This document shows positions 16,298 through 25,308 of a DNA stretch of 64,000 nt, piece after piece. Origin of the DNA: Planosporangium mesophilum (GTDB lineage: Bacteria; Actinomycetota; Actinomycetes; Mycobacteriales; Micromonosporaceae); the NCBI RefSeq assembly GCF_016863255.1, contig NZ_BOON01000018.1, positions 1-64,000 on the forward strand, read 5' to 3'. Each line of letters starts with the position of its first letter. The first letter of the stretch is position 1. The notes beneath the pieces were generated by a model. It did no database searches. It worked only from the letters and a program-made list of their open reading frames with translations, and was not told where the DNA came from. Position numbers and translations under genes: made by a program.

Positions 16298-17967
16298 CGG
16301 GCCCCGATCGGGTTGTCGCGCCAGGTCCAGCGGTCTTCGAGCGGGTCGTCGGCCAGCCGCATCGCCGTGGTCGCCTTCACCGGCCAGGGGCTGGTACGCA
16401 GTACGGCCCCGTCCGCGCCGGCGGCCGCGGGCAGCGCGGCGTACGCGTCGGCCAGGGCGGAGTCGGCGATCCGCCACAGCCCGGCCGGGTCCAGGTCGTA
16501 CTCGCGGCCCAGGACCGCCACCTGCTCGCTGACCACGCCTGACAGTAGCGCCGCGGTGAGCTTGGTACGCAGGACGTGCGGGTCGTCGCTGATGATGTCG
16601 CCGCGCAGCGGCGGTGACTCGAGCCCGGAGGCGGCCAGCCGTCGCGGACTGATCCGCACCCCGCCCAGGTCGCGGTAGAGCAGCCGGACCGGCCGGCCGC
16701 CGCGCAGGACGACGCACATGTTCTGACCGTGCGCCTCGAGGGCGACGCCCAGGTACAGCAGCGTGGTCAACGCGGGAAACAGCAGGTTGACGAGGGCGGT
16801 GAAGAACCCGTCCGGGTGACCGCGGTAGCCGAGGGTCACCGCCTCGCGGACCAGCGGGCGCCCGTCGGCGGGAGAGCGCGCGGCGAGGGCTGCGAGGGGT
16901 ACGACCACCTCGCCGGGGGCCGGGCGGGGCGCGCGCCGGCGCACCATGGCGAGGCTGCGGTCGGGGGCGCCGTCGACCACCACCGCACCGGCCGCGACCT
17001 CGGCCAGCAGGCCCAGCCCGGGGATGGCGGCGCCGAGGTCGCCCAGCAGCGCGGAGAGTGCAGGTCCATTGTGGATCGCGGCGTCGGAGACGGTACGGAC
17101 GGCGCTGGTCATCTGGACGTCGACGGCGGTCTTGACGTGCCACTCCGGCTCGTCGACCGGCGCGAGGGTACGTAACGACATGAGCGGCCGGGCGGGGACC
17201 GTCTCGCCGGTCGGGCGCAGCCCCGGATACCGGTCGAGGACGTGGTCGCGCTGCCAGGGGTGCATCAGCAGGCGGGGTGGCAGGCCATCCCCGGTGGACA
17301 GCCACTGGTCCGGCGGTACGTCGACGACGGCCAGGCCGACGATCGGGTGGTGCTCCGGGGCGTACGCCAGGACGTCCGCGGTGGACAGTCCGCGCCGGGT
17401 GCGGCAGCAGGGGTGCAGCGGATGACCGTCCACGACGAGCTGTTCGGCGTACGCGATCGCCGCCCCCGGTTCCCGGCGCGACAGCCGCTCGAGCACGGGC
17501 GGGCCGCCGTCGGGGGCGGGCTGCGCGGCGCGGGCCAGCGCAAGGTTGGCGACGGACTCGTCGACCTCGGCGCGCAGCCGGTCGGCGTGGCCGGGCAGGT
17601 CGAGCGCGGCGAGGAGGTCGGCCGGGTGCTCGTACGGCCTCCCGTCGAGCACCGGGGCGAGCCCCGGCGGCGCGACGGCGAAGAGCCGTGCCGCGGCGGA
17701 GGGGCCCCGCAGCTCGTGGCCGGTGAGTTCGATGACGAGGTCGTCGTGCTCGCGGGTCACCCGCAGCACACCGGGGATCGGCTCGCCGCCCAGGGCTCCC
17801 CACAGTCGGGAGAGGACGGCCGCCCGGGCCCCGGGGAGCGCGTCGGCGTACGCCGTTCTGAGGGTCGGGTCGCCCTCGAGCGCGGCCCCGGTCGCGGACT
17901 CGGCGTGGGTCAGGTACCCGGTGTCCGCCGGGGGTGCGGCCGTGCCGGTCGTGCCTGGATGCGCCAC
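16294..17967 (-). CDS. NIS siderophore synthetase, IucA/IucC family (first gene of operon)
   Basis: The 557-aa protein has VDGHPLHPCCRTRRGLS, LMHPWQRDHVL, KTAVDVQMTSAVRTVSDAAIHNGPALSALL and LEAHGQNMCVVLRGGRPVRLLYRDLGG, all diagnostic of NIS synthetases. It is clearly diverged from the next enzyme, which suggests the two perform successive condensations. GTG 17967 follows AGGGG at good spacing. No exporter, receptor or ferri-siderophore reductase gene is adjacent, and I find no complete DtxR/IdeR iron box upstream; one CCTAG/hairpin element lies at 18043-18090. Confidence 0.9.
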   Translation of the reverse strand: MAHPGTTGTAAPPADTGYLTHAESATGAALEGDPTLRTAYADALPGARAAVLSRLWGALGGEPIPGVLRVTREHDDLVIELTGHELRGPSAAARLFAVAPPGLAPVLDGRPYEHPADLLAALDLPGHADRLRAEVDESVANLALARAAQPAPDGGPPVLERLSRREPGAAIAYAEQLVVDGHPLHPCCRTRRGLSTADVLAYAPEHHPIVGLAVVDVPPDQWLSTGDGLPPRLLMHPWQRDHVLDRYPGLRPTGETVPARPLMSLRTLAPVDEPEWHVKTAVDVQMTSAVRTVSDAAIHNGPALSALLGDLGAAIPGLGLLAEVAAGAVVVDGAPDRSLAMVRRRAPRPAPGEVVVPLAALAARSPADGRPLVREAVTLGYRGHPDGFFTALVNLLFPALTTLLYLGVALEAHGQNMCVVLRGGRPVRLLYRDLGGVRISPRRLAASGLESPPLRGDIISDDPHVLRTKLTAALLSGVVSEQVAVLGREYDLDPAGLWRIADSALADAYAALPAAAGADGAVLRTSPWPVKATTAMRLADDPLEDRWTWRDNPIGAR

Positions 17968-18042
17968 CCGGTACCCCCTGTCGACAGCGGCTGCTTCTCA
18001 GGCTATCGGGCCATAAGCGACAGGTGTCGACGCATGGGGTGA

Positions 18043-18090
18043 ACCTAGCTTCCTAGGATGCTGTAGGCGCGGTGGCTCCCGCCACCGCGC
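18043..18090 (+). repeat. CCTAG-repeat plus hairpin element, copy 1
   Basis: ACCTAGC, TCCTAGGATGC and a TAG triplet are followed by a perfect 10-bp stem (18067-18076 with 18081-18090, loop TCCC). A second copy at 21328-21372 has the same order and the same 29-bp distance from ACCTAGC to GTGGCT. The two copies bracket the molybdenum hydroxylase operon. Function unknown; operator with 5' hairpin or a small dispersed repeat. Confidence 0.6.
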
Positions 18091-18181
18091 TCAGCGCCCC
18101 AGCAGGGGAGAGGTCCGTTCCTCCGAGACCGTGGACACGTGGGCGACCTATGGGCGGCACACGTGTCCACGGTCGCAGAGG

Positions 18182-18658
18182 TCACATCCTGGCCGCGCCG
18201 GCCTTGATGGCTTGCCGGATGCGGTTGTAGGTGCCACACCGGCAGATGTTGCGGATCTCGTCCAGGTCGGCATCCCGGATCTCGCGCCCTTCGGCGCGTG
18301 CCTGTCGGACCTTGGCGACGGCCGCCATGATCTGGCCGGGCTGGCAGTAGCCGCACTGCGCGACGTCGTTGTCCAGCCATGCTTCCTGCATCGGATGCAG
18401 GTCGCGGCCGACGGAGGCGGCCAACCCCTCGATGGTGGTGATCTCGTCGTCGGGCCTGATGGCCGAGATCGGCACCGAGCACGGGTTGAACGCCTTGCCG
18501 TTGATGTGGCAGGTACACGCCTTGCACACGTTGATGCCGCAGCCGTACTTCGGTCCGGTGAAGCCGAGGAGGTCACGAAGCACCCAGAGCAGCCGCACGT
18601 CGTCCTCGGCCTCGACCGACATGCGTGTTCCATTGAGGATGAAGGTGTGGCGGGGCAC
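18182..18658 (-). CDS. [2Fe-2S] small subunit of a molybdenum hydroxylase (IorA/CoxS-like)
   Basis: The 158-aa protein has the plant-type ferredoxin cluster site CGINVCKACTC and the second, C-terminal cluster site CGYCQPG...CRC, as in the small subunits of isoquinoline oxidoreductase and other xanthine-oxidase family enzymes. It passes electrons from the Mo-pterin subunit encoded immediately upstream (11-bp gap). GTG 18658 is chosen for its AAGGAG ribosome site; an earlier open stretch lacks domain character. No FAD subunit is encoded nearby, which fits the two-subunit IorAB type. Confidence 0.9.
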   Translation of the reverse strand: MPRHTFILNGTRMSVEAEDDVRLLWVLRDLLGFTGPKYGCGINVCKACTCHINGKAFNPCSVPISAIRPDDEITTIEGLAASVGRDLHPMQEAWLDNDVAQCGYCQPGQIMAAVAKVRQARAEGREIRDADLDEIRNICRCGTYNRIRQAIKAGAARM

Positions 18659-18669
18659 GGTCGCTCCTT

Positions 18670-20994
18670 CTACAAGGCGTGGTCGAGGCCGTCGATGGGG
18701 GACTGCGGGATCGGGGGCACGGTGGGCTTCGGTTCGAAGCTGAGCGTGCCGTGGTTGATCGGGAAGCTCGTCGGCATCGTGCCGGTCGCGCGGCCGTAGG
18801 CGCAGGCGACGGCCGCCTTGGCGGGGCCGACGGCGAACTCGCCGGCTCCGCCGGGTTGGTCGGTGGTCGCCGGCATGATGTGGATCTCGAGTTCCGGGGG
18901 GACGTTCCACTGCCGGGTGTAGAAGTAGTTGTCCCAGCTGCCTTCGAGGAAATGCCCGTCCTTGAGGTGCAGGCTGGAGGTGAGCGCGAGCGCGATACCG
19001 TCCATGATCCCGCCCATCATCTGGGCTTCCAGCCCGCGCGGGTTGACCGGCAGGCCGACGTCGACGGCGAACACGACCTTCGTCACCCGCGGACCGGTGA
19101 CGGCGTCGGGGACCTTCCGGCCCGTGGTCCGGGGTCGGCAGTCGATTTCGACCAGAGCCGCGCTGTACCCCTTGAACTCGGCGTGGAAAGCAATACCCTG
19201 CGCGGTACCCGGTGCCATGGTGCGGCCCCAGTTGCCCGCCCGGGCGACCTTGTCCAGCACCGCCCGGGACCGGTCGTCCTTGAGGAACTCACGCCGGAAC
19301 CGGTACGCGTCCTTACCCATCCGCGCGGCGAGTTCGTCGACCATGAGCTCCCGGGCGCAGCAGACGTCGGGCGAGTAGACCTGCCGCATGCTGCCCGTGT
19401 TGAAGCCGATCTCCACCTCGTTGAGCAGCTGCGTGACGACGCCGAAGTGGTACGGCACCTTCTGGGTGAGCAGGAAGGCGCCCTGGGCGAAGCCGTAATT
19501 CCCCACCGGCAGCTTCATCGCCATTGCCGTGAGGACCTCGCCCAGGCCCTGACCGAAGTCGGTGGTGACACTGGTGTGCCGGAGCTCGAAGGTCAGCACC
19601 TGTCCGGCGAGAACGGTTGCCCGCACCCGGGTGGTGCTCATCGGATGGGCTCGACCCGCCCGGCACTCGTCGACCCGGTGCCACATCAGCTTCACCGGTT
19701 TGCCGACCGCCTTCGACACCAGCGCCGCCTCGACCGCAGCGTCGGGAAACAGCTTCCGGCCGAAGGAACCACCGGCCTGGGTGACGTGTACGGTGACGGC
19801 GCTCTGCGGTACACCGAGCGCCTCGGCTATGGCTTTCTGTGCGACGATCGGGACCTTGAGCGGTGCCCAGATCTCGGCGCGGTCGGACCGTACGTCGGCG
19901 ACCGCGCACAGCGGTTCCAGGGCGGCCGGGCTGGCGAAGTGGGACGTGAAGTCGCCGTCCACGGTCTGTGCCAGCAGTGGCACGGCCGGTACCGCCAGCG
20001 GTAGCTCGGCCCGGCGCAGTTCCCGCAGGACGGTCTCGTCCGACGCGCCGTCCACCGGGCCCGGCCCCCAGTCCACCTTCAACGCGCGGACGGCGTCGAT
20101 GCACTGGCCGAACGTCTGGCCGCGGACCGCCACCCCCGTCGGGATCACCACCACGTCGGTGATCCCGGGCATCGCCCTGACCTCCGCCGTGTTGCGTACG
20201 CCGCGGACCGTCCCGTTGATCGTCGGTGGGCGGCACACCATCGTCGGCTTGGCGCCCGGTACCTGGAGGTCCATCGCGAACGCCTTTCGGCCGGTGACGG
20301 CGTCCAGGGCGTCGACGCGGGACTGCGGGGTGCCGATGACGGTGAACTGGGAGCGCGGCTTCAGGGTGACCGAGACCTGTTCCAGCACGACACCGGCGGC
20401 CTTCGTGGCCAGCTCGCCGTAGGACAGAGCCCGCCCGGTGACGGTCGAGACGACCTCACCGCCCTTGGTGACCAGGTTCGAGACGCCATCCCCGAGTTCG
20501 ATGGCCGCGGCCCGCAGCAGGCGTTGGCGCGCGATCGCGGCGGCCACCCGGATCGGGGTGTACGTGGTCACGGTGCTGACCGATCCGCCGGTCAGCTGGT
20601 TGAACAGCAGCTCGGGCCGGGCGTCGGCGAGTCCGACGTGGACGCGGTCGACCGGGAGGTCGAGCTCCTCGGCGATCAGCATGGCCGTGGACGTGGTGAT
20701 GCCCTGCCCGACCTCGGCCCGGGGGAGGGCGAACGACGCCGTGCCGTCCCGATTGATCTGGATGGTGATGAGGTTCGCCGTCGGGAGCGCCGCATCCCTG
20801 AACAGATCCATGCTGTCATAGAGCTCTGCCGGCTGCGGCAGGGAAGGGATCGCCGCCTCGGCCCGCCCCGGAGCGCCTATTTCCGCGGCCACCACCAGCG
20901 TCGGCGCCGCGAGCAGATAACCGAGGAACCGACGCCGGGAGGAGAGGTCCCCGCCGTCCTCGGGCCGAGGGGGTGCGGAATCGTCAGACTTCAT
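18670..20994 (-). CDS. Tat-exported molybdopterin-binding aldehyde/isoquinoline oxidoreductase large subunit (IorB-like)
   Basis: The 774-aa protein starts with a twin-arginine signal (SSRRRFLGYLLAAPTLVVAA, about residues 17-36), followed by two Mo-pterin-binding aldehyde oxidase/xanthine dehydrogenase halves; ALPRAEVGQGITTSTAMLIAEE, QAGGSFGRKLFPDAAVEAA and GGAGEFAVGPAKAAVACAYGRATG are conserved Mo-pterin and active-site segments, with the catalytic Glu in the last. The small subunit would be co-exported. Enzymes of this type hydroxylate N-heterocycles or aldehydes outside the cytoplasm; the substrate is unknown. No XdhC-type maturation factor is in the window. Confidence 0.9.
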   Translation of the reverse strand: MKSDDSAPPRPEDGGDLSSRRRFLGYLLAAPTLVVAAEIGAPGRAEAAIPSLPQPAELYDSMDLFRDAALPTANLITIQINRDGTASFALPRAEVGQGITTSTAMLIAEELDLPVDRVHVGLADARPELLFNQLTGGSVSTVTTYTPIRVAAAIARQRLLRAAAIELGDGVSNLVTKGGEVVSTVTGRALSYGELATKAAGVVLEQVSVTLKPRSQFTVIGTPQSRVDALDAVTGRKAFAMDLQVPGAKPTMVCRPPTINGTVRGVRNTAEVRAMPGITDVVVIPTGVAVRGQTFGQCIDAVRALKVDWGPGPVDGASDETVLRELRRAELPLAVPAVPLLAQTVDGDFTSHFASPAALEPLCAVADVRSDRAEIWAPLKVPIVAQKAIAEALGVPQSAVTVHVTQAGGSFGRKLFPDAAVEAALVSKAVGKPVKLMWHRVDECRAGRAHPMSTTRVRATVLAGQVLTFELRHTSVTTDFGQGLGEVLTAMAMKLPVGNYGFAQGAFLLTQKVPYHFGVVTQLLNEVEIGFNTGSMRQVYSPDVCCARELMVDELAARMGKDAYRFRREFLKDDRSRAVLDKVARAGNWGRTMAPGTAQGIAFHAEFKGYSAALVEIDCRPRTTGRKVPDAVTGPRVTKVVFAVDVGLPVNPRGLEAQMMGGIMDGIALALTSSLHLKDGHFLEGSWDNYFYTRQWNVPPELEIHIMPATTDQPGGAGEFAVGPAKAAVACAYGRATGTMPTSFPINHGTLSFEPKPTVPPIPQSPIDGLDHAL

Positions 20995-21754
20995 GCCGGG
21001 CTCCGTCCACAGCGGACACGCGAGACGATGAGTGAAAGATGCCGGTCGATGCTATGCCTCGATCTCCGACATCGGTAGTGCCCGGTGGTACTGCTCTGCC
21101 GACAGCGCACCCTGAACGGTTCCTGGAGTCGGTGGTACGCCACGACAGCGGAGCGCGGACCGTGGTCCATCGTCTGGACCGCCACGGCTCGAAGGTCGTC
21201 TCCTGCGGTGGAAACGTCCGCGAGGTACGCCTGCCAACCGTCGGGCACCTGCTCGGACCGGTACCCGGGACACCGTCGCAGCCGGGTTGACGACGGCCAG
21301 CACGCCCGCGCTGGCGCCCCCCGTATGACCTAGCGTCCTAGGATGCCTTAGCGAGCGTGGCTACCGCCACGCCAAACATCAGCCGCTACGCGGCACGGCC
21401 GCCTCGCCGCGGTCCCGGGGGGAGGACCCGTCCTATAGCTGCCAGCCCAAACACAACGCTTACGACTACGTCGACAGGATCTGGGCTGCGAGACCTGACC
21501 AAGCGCTGCTCGAACAGACGGCGCATCGGAACCAGCGCTGATCGGCTGCACACCGGAGAGTGGCGGGACAACCCACACTGGTCCTCGGGGGACGTGCCCG
21601 GTCACGGGTGGTGGAGAAGGGGAACTGCAGCAACGATCGTGCCTGTCGGGCTCCACTTGATGCGTTAGGGCCTGTCCGGCGTGGCGGATGCCGACGTGGA
21701 TGTGTTGGCCGGCAACGAACGGCGCGGCTGCGTGGCAGCCAGGGAGGATCCAGC
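20995..21754. other. 760-bp region without a supported gene
   Basis: Several overlapping open frames exist on both strands but none has a ribosome site, a recognisable domain or consistent composition. The region holds copy 2 of the CCTAG/hairpin element (21328-21372) and, upstream of 21755, the ribosome site AGGGAGG of the next gene. The promoter of the Mo hydroxylase operon should lie near 20995-21100. Confidence 0.4.
21328..21372 (+). repeat. CCTAG-repeat plus hairpin element, copy 2
   Basis: ACCTAGC (21328), TCCTAGGATGC and CCTTAGC precede a perfect 7-bp stem (21355-21361 with 21366-21372, loop TACC). Order, orientation and spacing match copy 1 at 18043-18090. Confidence 0.6.
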
Positions 21755-22612
21755 ATGCCCGAGCACAGCGTCACAGCACAGCCGGGCGTGGCGCCCGCGG
21801 CCCGTCGGGCCGCAGGCGTCATGTTCGCCGCCCTGTACGGCGAGCTCGTCCCGCACGCCTGGCGCGATCCCGACTCCGACCTCGACGCCTACTCGCTGTT
21901 CTACCACCGGTCGATCGCCATGGGCTGGCTCGACGACAGGTCGGCGGGGGGCGGCTTCGAGGACCGCATGCTCCGTGCGCCCGGGCTGTGGGGCATGAAC
22001 GACGCCGGGTGGAACCACCCCCGCGCCGCTCCCGGAGCGGAACTGATCTCGTGGTTCCAGGTCGAGGCCAGTCCGGTGGCCGACGACCGACCGCTACCCG
22101 TGCAGCCGTTCCTGCGGTGCGCCTGGGACGCGACAGCGCGGGCCGGCACGCTGGACCTGTCTGCGGTACAGGTCCTCCTGCCGGTTCAGGGGCTCGACCC
22201 CGCGTCGCGTCCGCCGTACGCGCCCGTGCCGGCGATGCGGACGAAGGAATGGTTCGCCGAGTGCGCCCCGGAAGCGAGGACTCCGGTGGAGGTCAACATC
22301 AACAGTGGTCGGGACCCATCGATCCCCGCTGTCGCAAAGCAGGTCATCGAGCACCTCGCCCGCCTGGACCAGGACGTATTCGGGTGCGGGTCCCACGACG
22401 TCGCCGGCTGGGACGCCGTCCTGCCTCCTCCGTTCGACGACAGATTCTGGAACGGTCCGCCCCTGCACGGCGTGGTGTTGCGCGGAGAGCTTGCCGAGTG
22501 GTCGTGTGACGCGGCCGGGTGGCTGGCTGAGGTCGTCGCCGACTCCGTCGCCCAGCTCGGCGTCCGTTCGCCGCTGCTGCTCACCGTCACGCGAGCCCTC
22601 TCGACGGGCTGA
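21755..22612 (+). CDS. conserved-looking protein of unknown function
   Basis: The 285-aa product is acidic and soluble, with no signal peptide or membrane segment. Recognisable only by style: a Trp/Pro-rich middle (RAPGLWGMNDAGWNHPRAAPGAELISWFQVEASP), a VQVLLPVQGLDP block and a DAAGWLAEVVADSVAQLG helix near the end. ATG 21755 has AGGGAGG 7 nt upstream, which decides the start against a 65-codon upstream extension. I do not recognise the family; codon use is normal for this genome, so it is probably a real gene. Confidence 0.7.
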   Translation: MPEHSVTAQPGVAPAARRAAGVMFAALYGELVPHAWRDPDSDLDAYSLFYHRSIAMGWLDDRSAGGGFEDRMLRAPGLWGMNDAGWNHPRAAPGAELISWFQVEASPVADDRPLPVQPFLRCAWDATARAGTLDLSAVQVLLPVQGLDPASRPPYAPVPAMRTKEWFAECAPEARTPVEVNINSGRDPSIPAVAKQVIEHLARLDQDVFGCGSHDVAGWDAVLPPPFDDRFWNGPPLHGVVLRGELAEWSCDAAGWLAEVVADSVAQLGVRSPLLLTVTRALSTG

Positions 22613-22755
22613 TGGGGACTCACCGGTCCGGTGGCAGCCGCCACCAGTCGTAGATCGGCGCGCGGCGGGGACCGACGCCCAGCGAAAACAGATGGAGTCA
22701 CGGGAACACCGGCCCGTACCATCCGGGGATGATCTCGCCGACCCGTCGCATGATT

Positions 22756-22808
22756 CCCCGCCTGCGGGGCTGCTGACGGTTGTCGTGAGGCCCTGGTACC
22801 GGGGCCTC
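22756..22808 (+). promoter_or_regulatory. leader hairpins before the methionyl-tRNA synthetase paralogue
   Basis: Two stems lie in the 245-bp leader: CCCCG (22756-22760) with CGGGG (22765-22769), and GAGGCCC (22787-22793) with GGGCCTC (22802-22808) around a GGTACC core. No T-box sequence (AGGGTGG..CCGCG) is present. They could act as an attenuator, but this is inference. Confidence 0.35.
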
Positions 22809-22857
22809 CACGCGATTCGCGGGCCGGAAGCCCCACCCGTCGAATCGAGGAGCTTCC

Positions 22858-24339
22858 GTGACCCGTACCTACCTCACCACGACGCTGCCGTACGTCAACG
22901 CCCGCCCGCACCTGGGGTTCGCGCTGGAGCTGGTACAGGCCGACGTGCTGGCCCGCCACCACCGCCGCCGCGGTGACGAGGTGTGGTCGCAGACCGGTAC
23001 CGACGAGAACTCGCTGAAGAACGTCCTCGCCGCGCAGGCGGCCGGGGTGCCGGTGGCGGACCTGGTCGACCGCAACGCCTCGGCCTTCGCCGACCTGGGG
23101 CGGCTGCTGGACCTGTCGCTGGACGACTTCGTGCGCACCGGCCGGGACGCCCGGCACCGGGCGGGGGTACACCGGCTGTGGCGGGACTGCGCGGCCGCCG
23201 GTGACCTGTACCGACGGTACTACGAGGGCCTGTACTGCGTGGGGTGCGAGCAGTTCTACGAGCCGGGTGAACTGCCGGGCGGGGTGTGCCCGGAGCACAA
23301 CGTGGCACCGCAGCCGGTGGCGGAGGAGAACTGGTTCTTCCGGCTGTCCCGCTACCGCGACCGGCTGCGTGAGGTGATCGCGACGGGGCGCCTGCGCGTC
23401 GAACCGGAGTCCCGGCGCAACGAGGTCCTGGCCTTCCTCGACGGCGGGCTGCGTGACCTGTCGGTGTCGCGCTCGCGGGCACGGGCGCGCGGATGGGGCA
23501 TCGAGGTGCCGGACGATCCCGGCCAGGTCGTGTACGTGTGGTGGGACGCGCTGGGCAACTACGTCTCCGGGCCGGGCTACGGCACCGGCGACGAGGCGTA
23601 CCGGCGGTGGTGGGTGGGCGCGGACCGGCGGGTGCACCTGCTGGGAAAGGGGGTGCTGCGCTTCCATGCCGTGTACTGGCCGGCGATGTTGCTGTCGGCG
23701 GGGCTGCCGCTGCCGACGGAGATCTTCGTGCACGACTACCTGACCGCCGGTGGCGCGAAGATCAGCAAATCTTCGGGTACCGGGGCGGAGCCGTCCGATC
23801 TGGTGGCGCGCTACGGCACCGACGCGGTGCGGTGGTGGCTGCTGCGCGAGGTGCCGCGCGTGGGCGACGTGGAGTTCACCCCTGAACGCCTGGTCGCCCG
23901 CGCGAACTCCGACCTGGCCAACGGGCTGGGCAACCTCGTCAACCGGGTGGTGGCGATGGTCCACCGGTGCGGGGGTGGCCGGGTGCCGGAGATCGGCATC
24001 ACCGCTGAGGGCGCGGCGCTGCGGGCCGCATGTGACAGCGTCGGTGGGAAGGTCGACGCCGCGCTGGCGGTGTTCGACTTCCGTCGGGCGGCAGGCGCGG
24101 TATGGGAGATCGTGACGGAGGCCAACCGGTACGTGGAGCGGGTACGCCCGTGGGAGCTGGCGGCGGCGGGCCGCGACGCGGATCTGGACGGGTGCCTGGG
24201 GCTGCTGGTGGCGGCGTGCCGGTGCCTGGCGGTGGAGCTGGCGCCGTTCCTGCCGGGGCTGGCGGGGCGGGTGGCCGCTCAGTGTGCGGGTGAGGTGTTG
24301 GCGCCGGCCCGGCCACTGTTCGTCCGGATCGGCCAGTAG
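22858..24339 (+). CDS. methionyl-tRNA synthetase paralogue with altered HIGH motif
   Basis: The 493-aa protein is a class I synthetase of MetRS type: catalytic core with PYVNARPHLGF (residues 11-21), the GTDENSLKN block, a zinc knuckle-like CVGCEQFYEPGELPGGVCPEH insert, WWDALGNYV, the KMSKS equivalent KISKS (301-305), and an anticodon-binding helical domain starting NSDLANGLGNLVNRVVAM. The HIGH motif reads HLGF, i.e. the last His is Phe. That His helps stabilise the adenylation transition state in class I enzymes, so activity on tRNA may be altered. It is isolated from housekeeping genes and the C-terminal EMAP/dimer domain is absent. GTG 22858 follows GAGGAG. Confidence 0.85.
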   Translation: MTRTYLTTTLPYVNARPHLGFALELVQADVLARHHRRRGDEVWSQTGTDENSLKNVLAAQAAGVPVADLVDRNASAFADLGRLLDLSLDDFVRTGRDARHRAGVHRLWRDCAAAGDLYRRYYEGLYCVGCEQFYEPGELPGGVCPEHNVAPQPVAEENWFFRLSRYRDRLREVIATGRLRVEPESRRNEVLAFLDGGLRDLSVSRSRARARGWGIEVPDDPGQVVYVWWDALGNYVSGPGYGTGDEAYRRWWVGADRRVHLLGKGVLRFHAVYWPAMLLSAGLPLPTEIFVHDYLTAGGAKISKSSGTGAEPSDLVARYGTDAVRWWLLREVPRVGDVEFTPERLVARANSDLANGLGNLVNRVVAMVHRCGGGRVPEIGITAEGAALRAACDSVGGKVDAALAVFDFRRAAGAVWEIVTEANRYVERVRPWELAAAGRDADLDGCLGLLVAACRCLAVELAPFLPGLAGRVAAQCAGEVLAPARPLFVRIGQ

Positions 24340-24354
24340 TCGCTCCTTTGGCCC

Positions 24355-24387
24355 GGGGAGGTCTCGGTCAATTGCCGAGGCCTCCCC
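24355..24387. terminator. bidirectional terminator between convergent genes
   Basis: A 13-bp stem with one G-T pair (24355-24367 with 24375-24387) and a 7-nt loop lies between the synthetase stop (24339) and the stop of the leftward methyltransferase (24397). Confidence 0.7.
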
Positions 24388-24396
24388 GCGCGGTCG

Positions 24397-25143
24397 TCAG
24401 CGCCGCATCAGCGCGAAGACACCCCAGCCCAGGTACGGCCGCTGGTAACGGGCGTACCGCAGCGGTGCGTCGTCGAGTTCGGCCCGCAGCTCACCGGCCA
24501 GGTCGTCGTCGGGATTCGCGTCCAGCCAGGTTCGGACGTTGAGCCACTGTGCGGCGACGTAGCGGTCCCAGCTGTCCTCGTCGGCGAGGACCATCTCGAC
24601 CAGGTCCCAGCCGAGCTTGCCGAACAGGGCGACCAGCCCCGGCAGATCGTGGTGGTCCTCCTTGGCGGAGACGTGGCAGCCCTCAACGGTTGCCTGGTCG
24701 GGCGGGTCCGTTCGCCAGAAGGGCTCACCGACGAGGAGCAGCCCACCCGGGTGCAGATCGCGTTCGAGCAGGTCGAGGGTGCCGGCGACGCCGCTGCCGA
24801 TCCAGGTGGCGCCGATGCAGGCCGCGACGTCGACCGGAGTGGCCGCGACATACGCGGCGGCGTCGCCGTGCACGAACGTCACCCGGTCGTCGACGCCGAG
24901 TTCGACAGCGCGGGCCCGCGCGGCGTCGACGAAGGCGGTGCTGATGTCGACGCCGGTGCCGGTGACTCCGTGCTCGCGGGCCCACGTGCACAACATCTCT
25001 CCGCTGCCGCTGGCCAGGTCGAGCATGGTCATCCCCGGTCGGAGCCGGATGGCGCGCCCCAGGGTGGCGAGCTTGGAGTCGGTGAAGGGGTTGTGGATGC
25101 GGTGGTTGCTCTCGCGGATGGTGAAGCTACGAGGAAGATCCAC
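24397..25143 (-). CDS. class I SAM-dependent methyltransferase
   Basis: The 248-aa protein has a Methyltransf_25/11-like Rossmann core: motif I MLDLASGSGEM, acidic loop GTGVDIST, HGDAAAYVAATPVDVAACIGATW and LHPGGLLLVGEPFW. The N-terminal ESNHRIHNPFTDSKLATLGRAIRL segment resembles small-molecule methyltransferases. The substrate cannot be told. GTG 25143 follows AGGACCTTCAGAA, a moderate ribosome site. It is leftward and monocistronic, ending at a shared terminator. Confidence 0.85.
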   Translation of the reverse strand: MDLPRSFTIRESNHRIHNPFTDSKLATLGRAIRLRPGMTMLDLASGSGEMLCTWAREHGVTGTGVDISTAFVDAARARAVELGVDDRVTFVHGDAAAYVAATPVDVAACIGATWIGSGVAGTLDLLERDLHPGGLLLVGEPFWRTDPPDQATVEGCHVSAKEDHHDLPGLVALFGKLGWDLVEMVLADEDSWDRYVAAQWLNVRTWLDANPDDDLAGELRAELDDAPLRYARYQRPYLGWGVFALMRR

Positions 25144-25308
25144 TTCTGAAGGTCCTCACGTCAGGAGTAGGGGCGACACGAAGGCAGGACGTGACGACCA
25201 CACGCATACAAAGCACCCCCGGAAGACGTGAAGATCGACAACCTAGCCGCTGCAGAAGTCGCCGGTCTACCGCTTTTCGCCGACACCGGGCGTGGACCCG
25301 CGGGTGCG

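Noticed and set aside
20991-21303. Overlapping open frames on both strands upstream of the Mo-hydroxylase operon
   Set aside because: No start context, domain or consistent codon use; treated as intergenic.
22613-22857. T-box riboswitch before the methionyl-tRNA synthetase paralogue
   Set aside because: The conserved T-box sequence and specifier architecture are absent; only plain hairpins are present.
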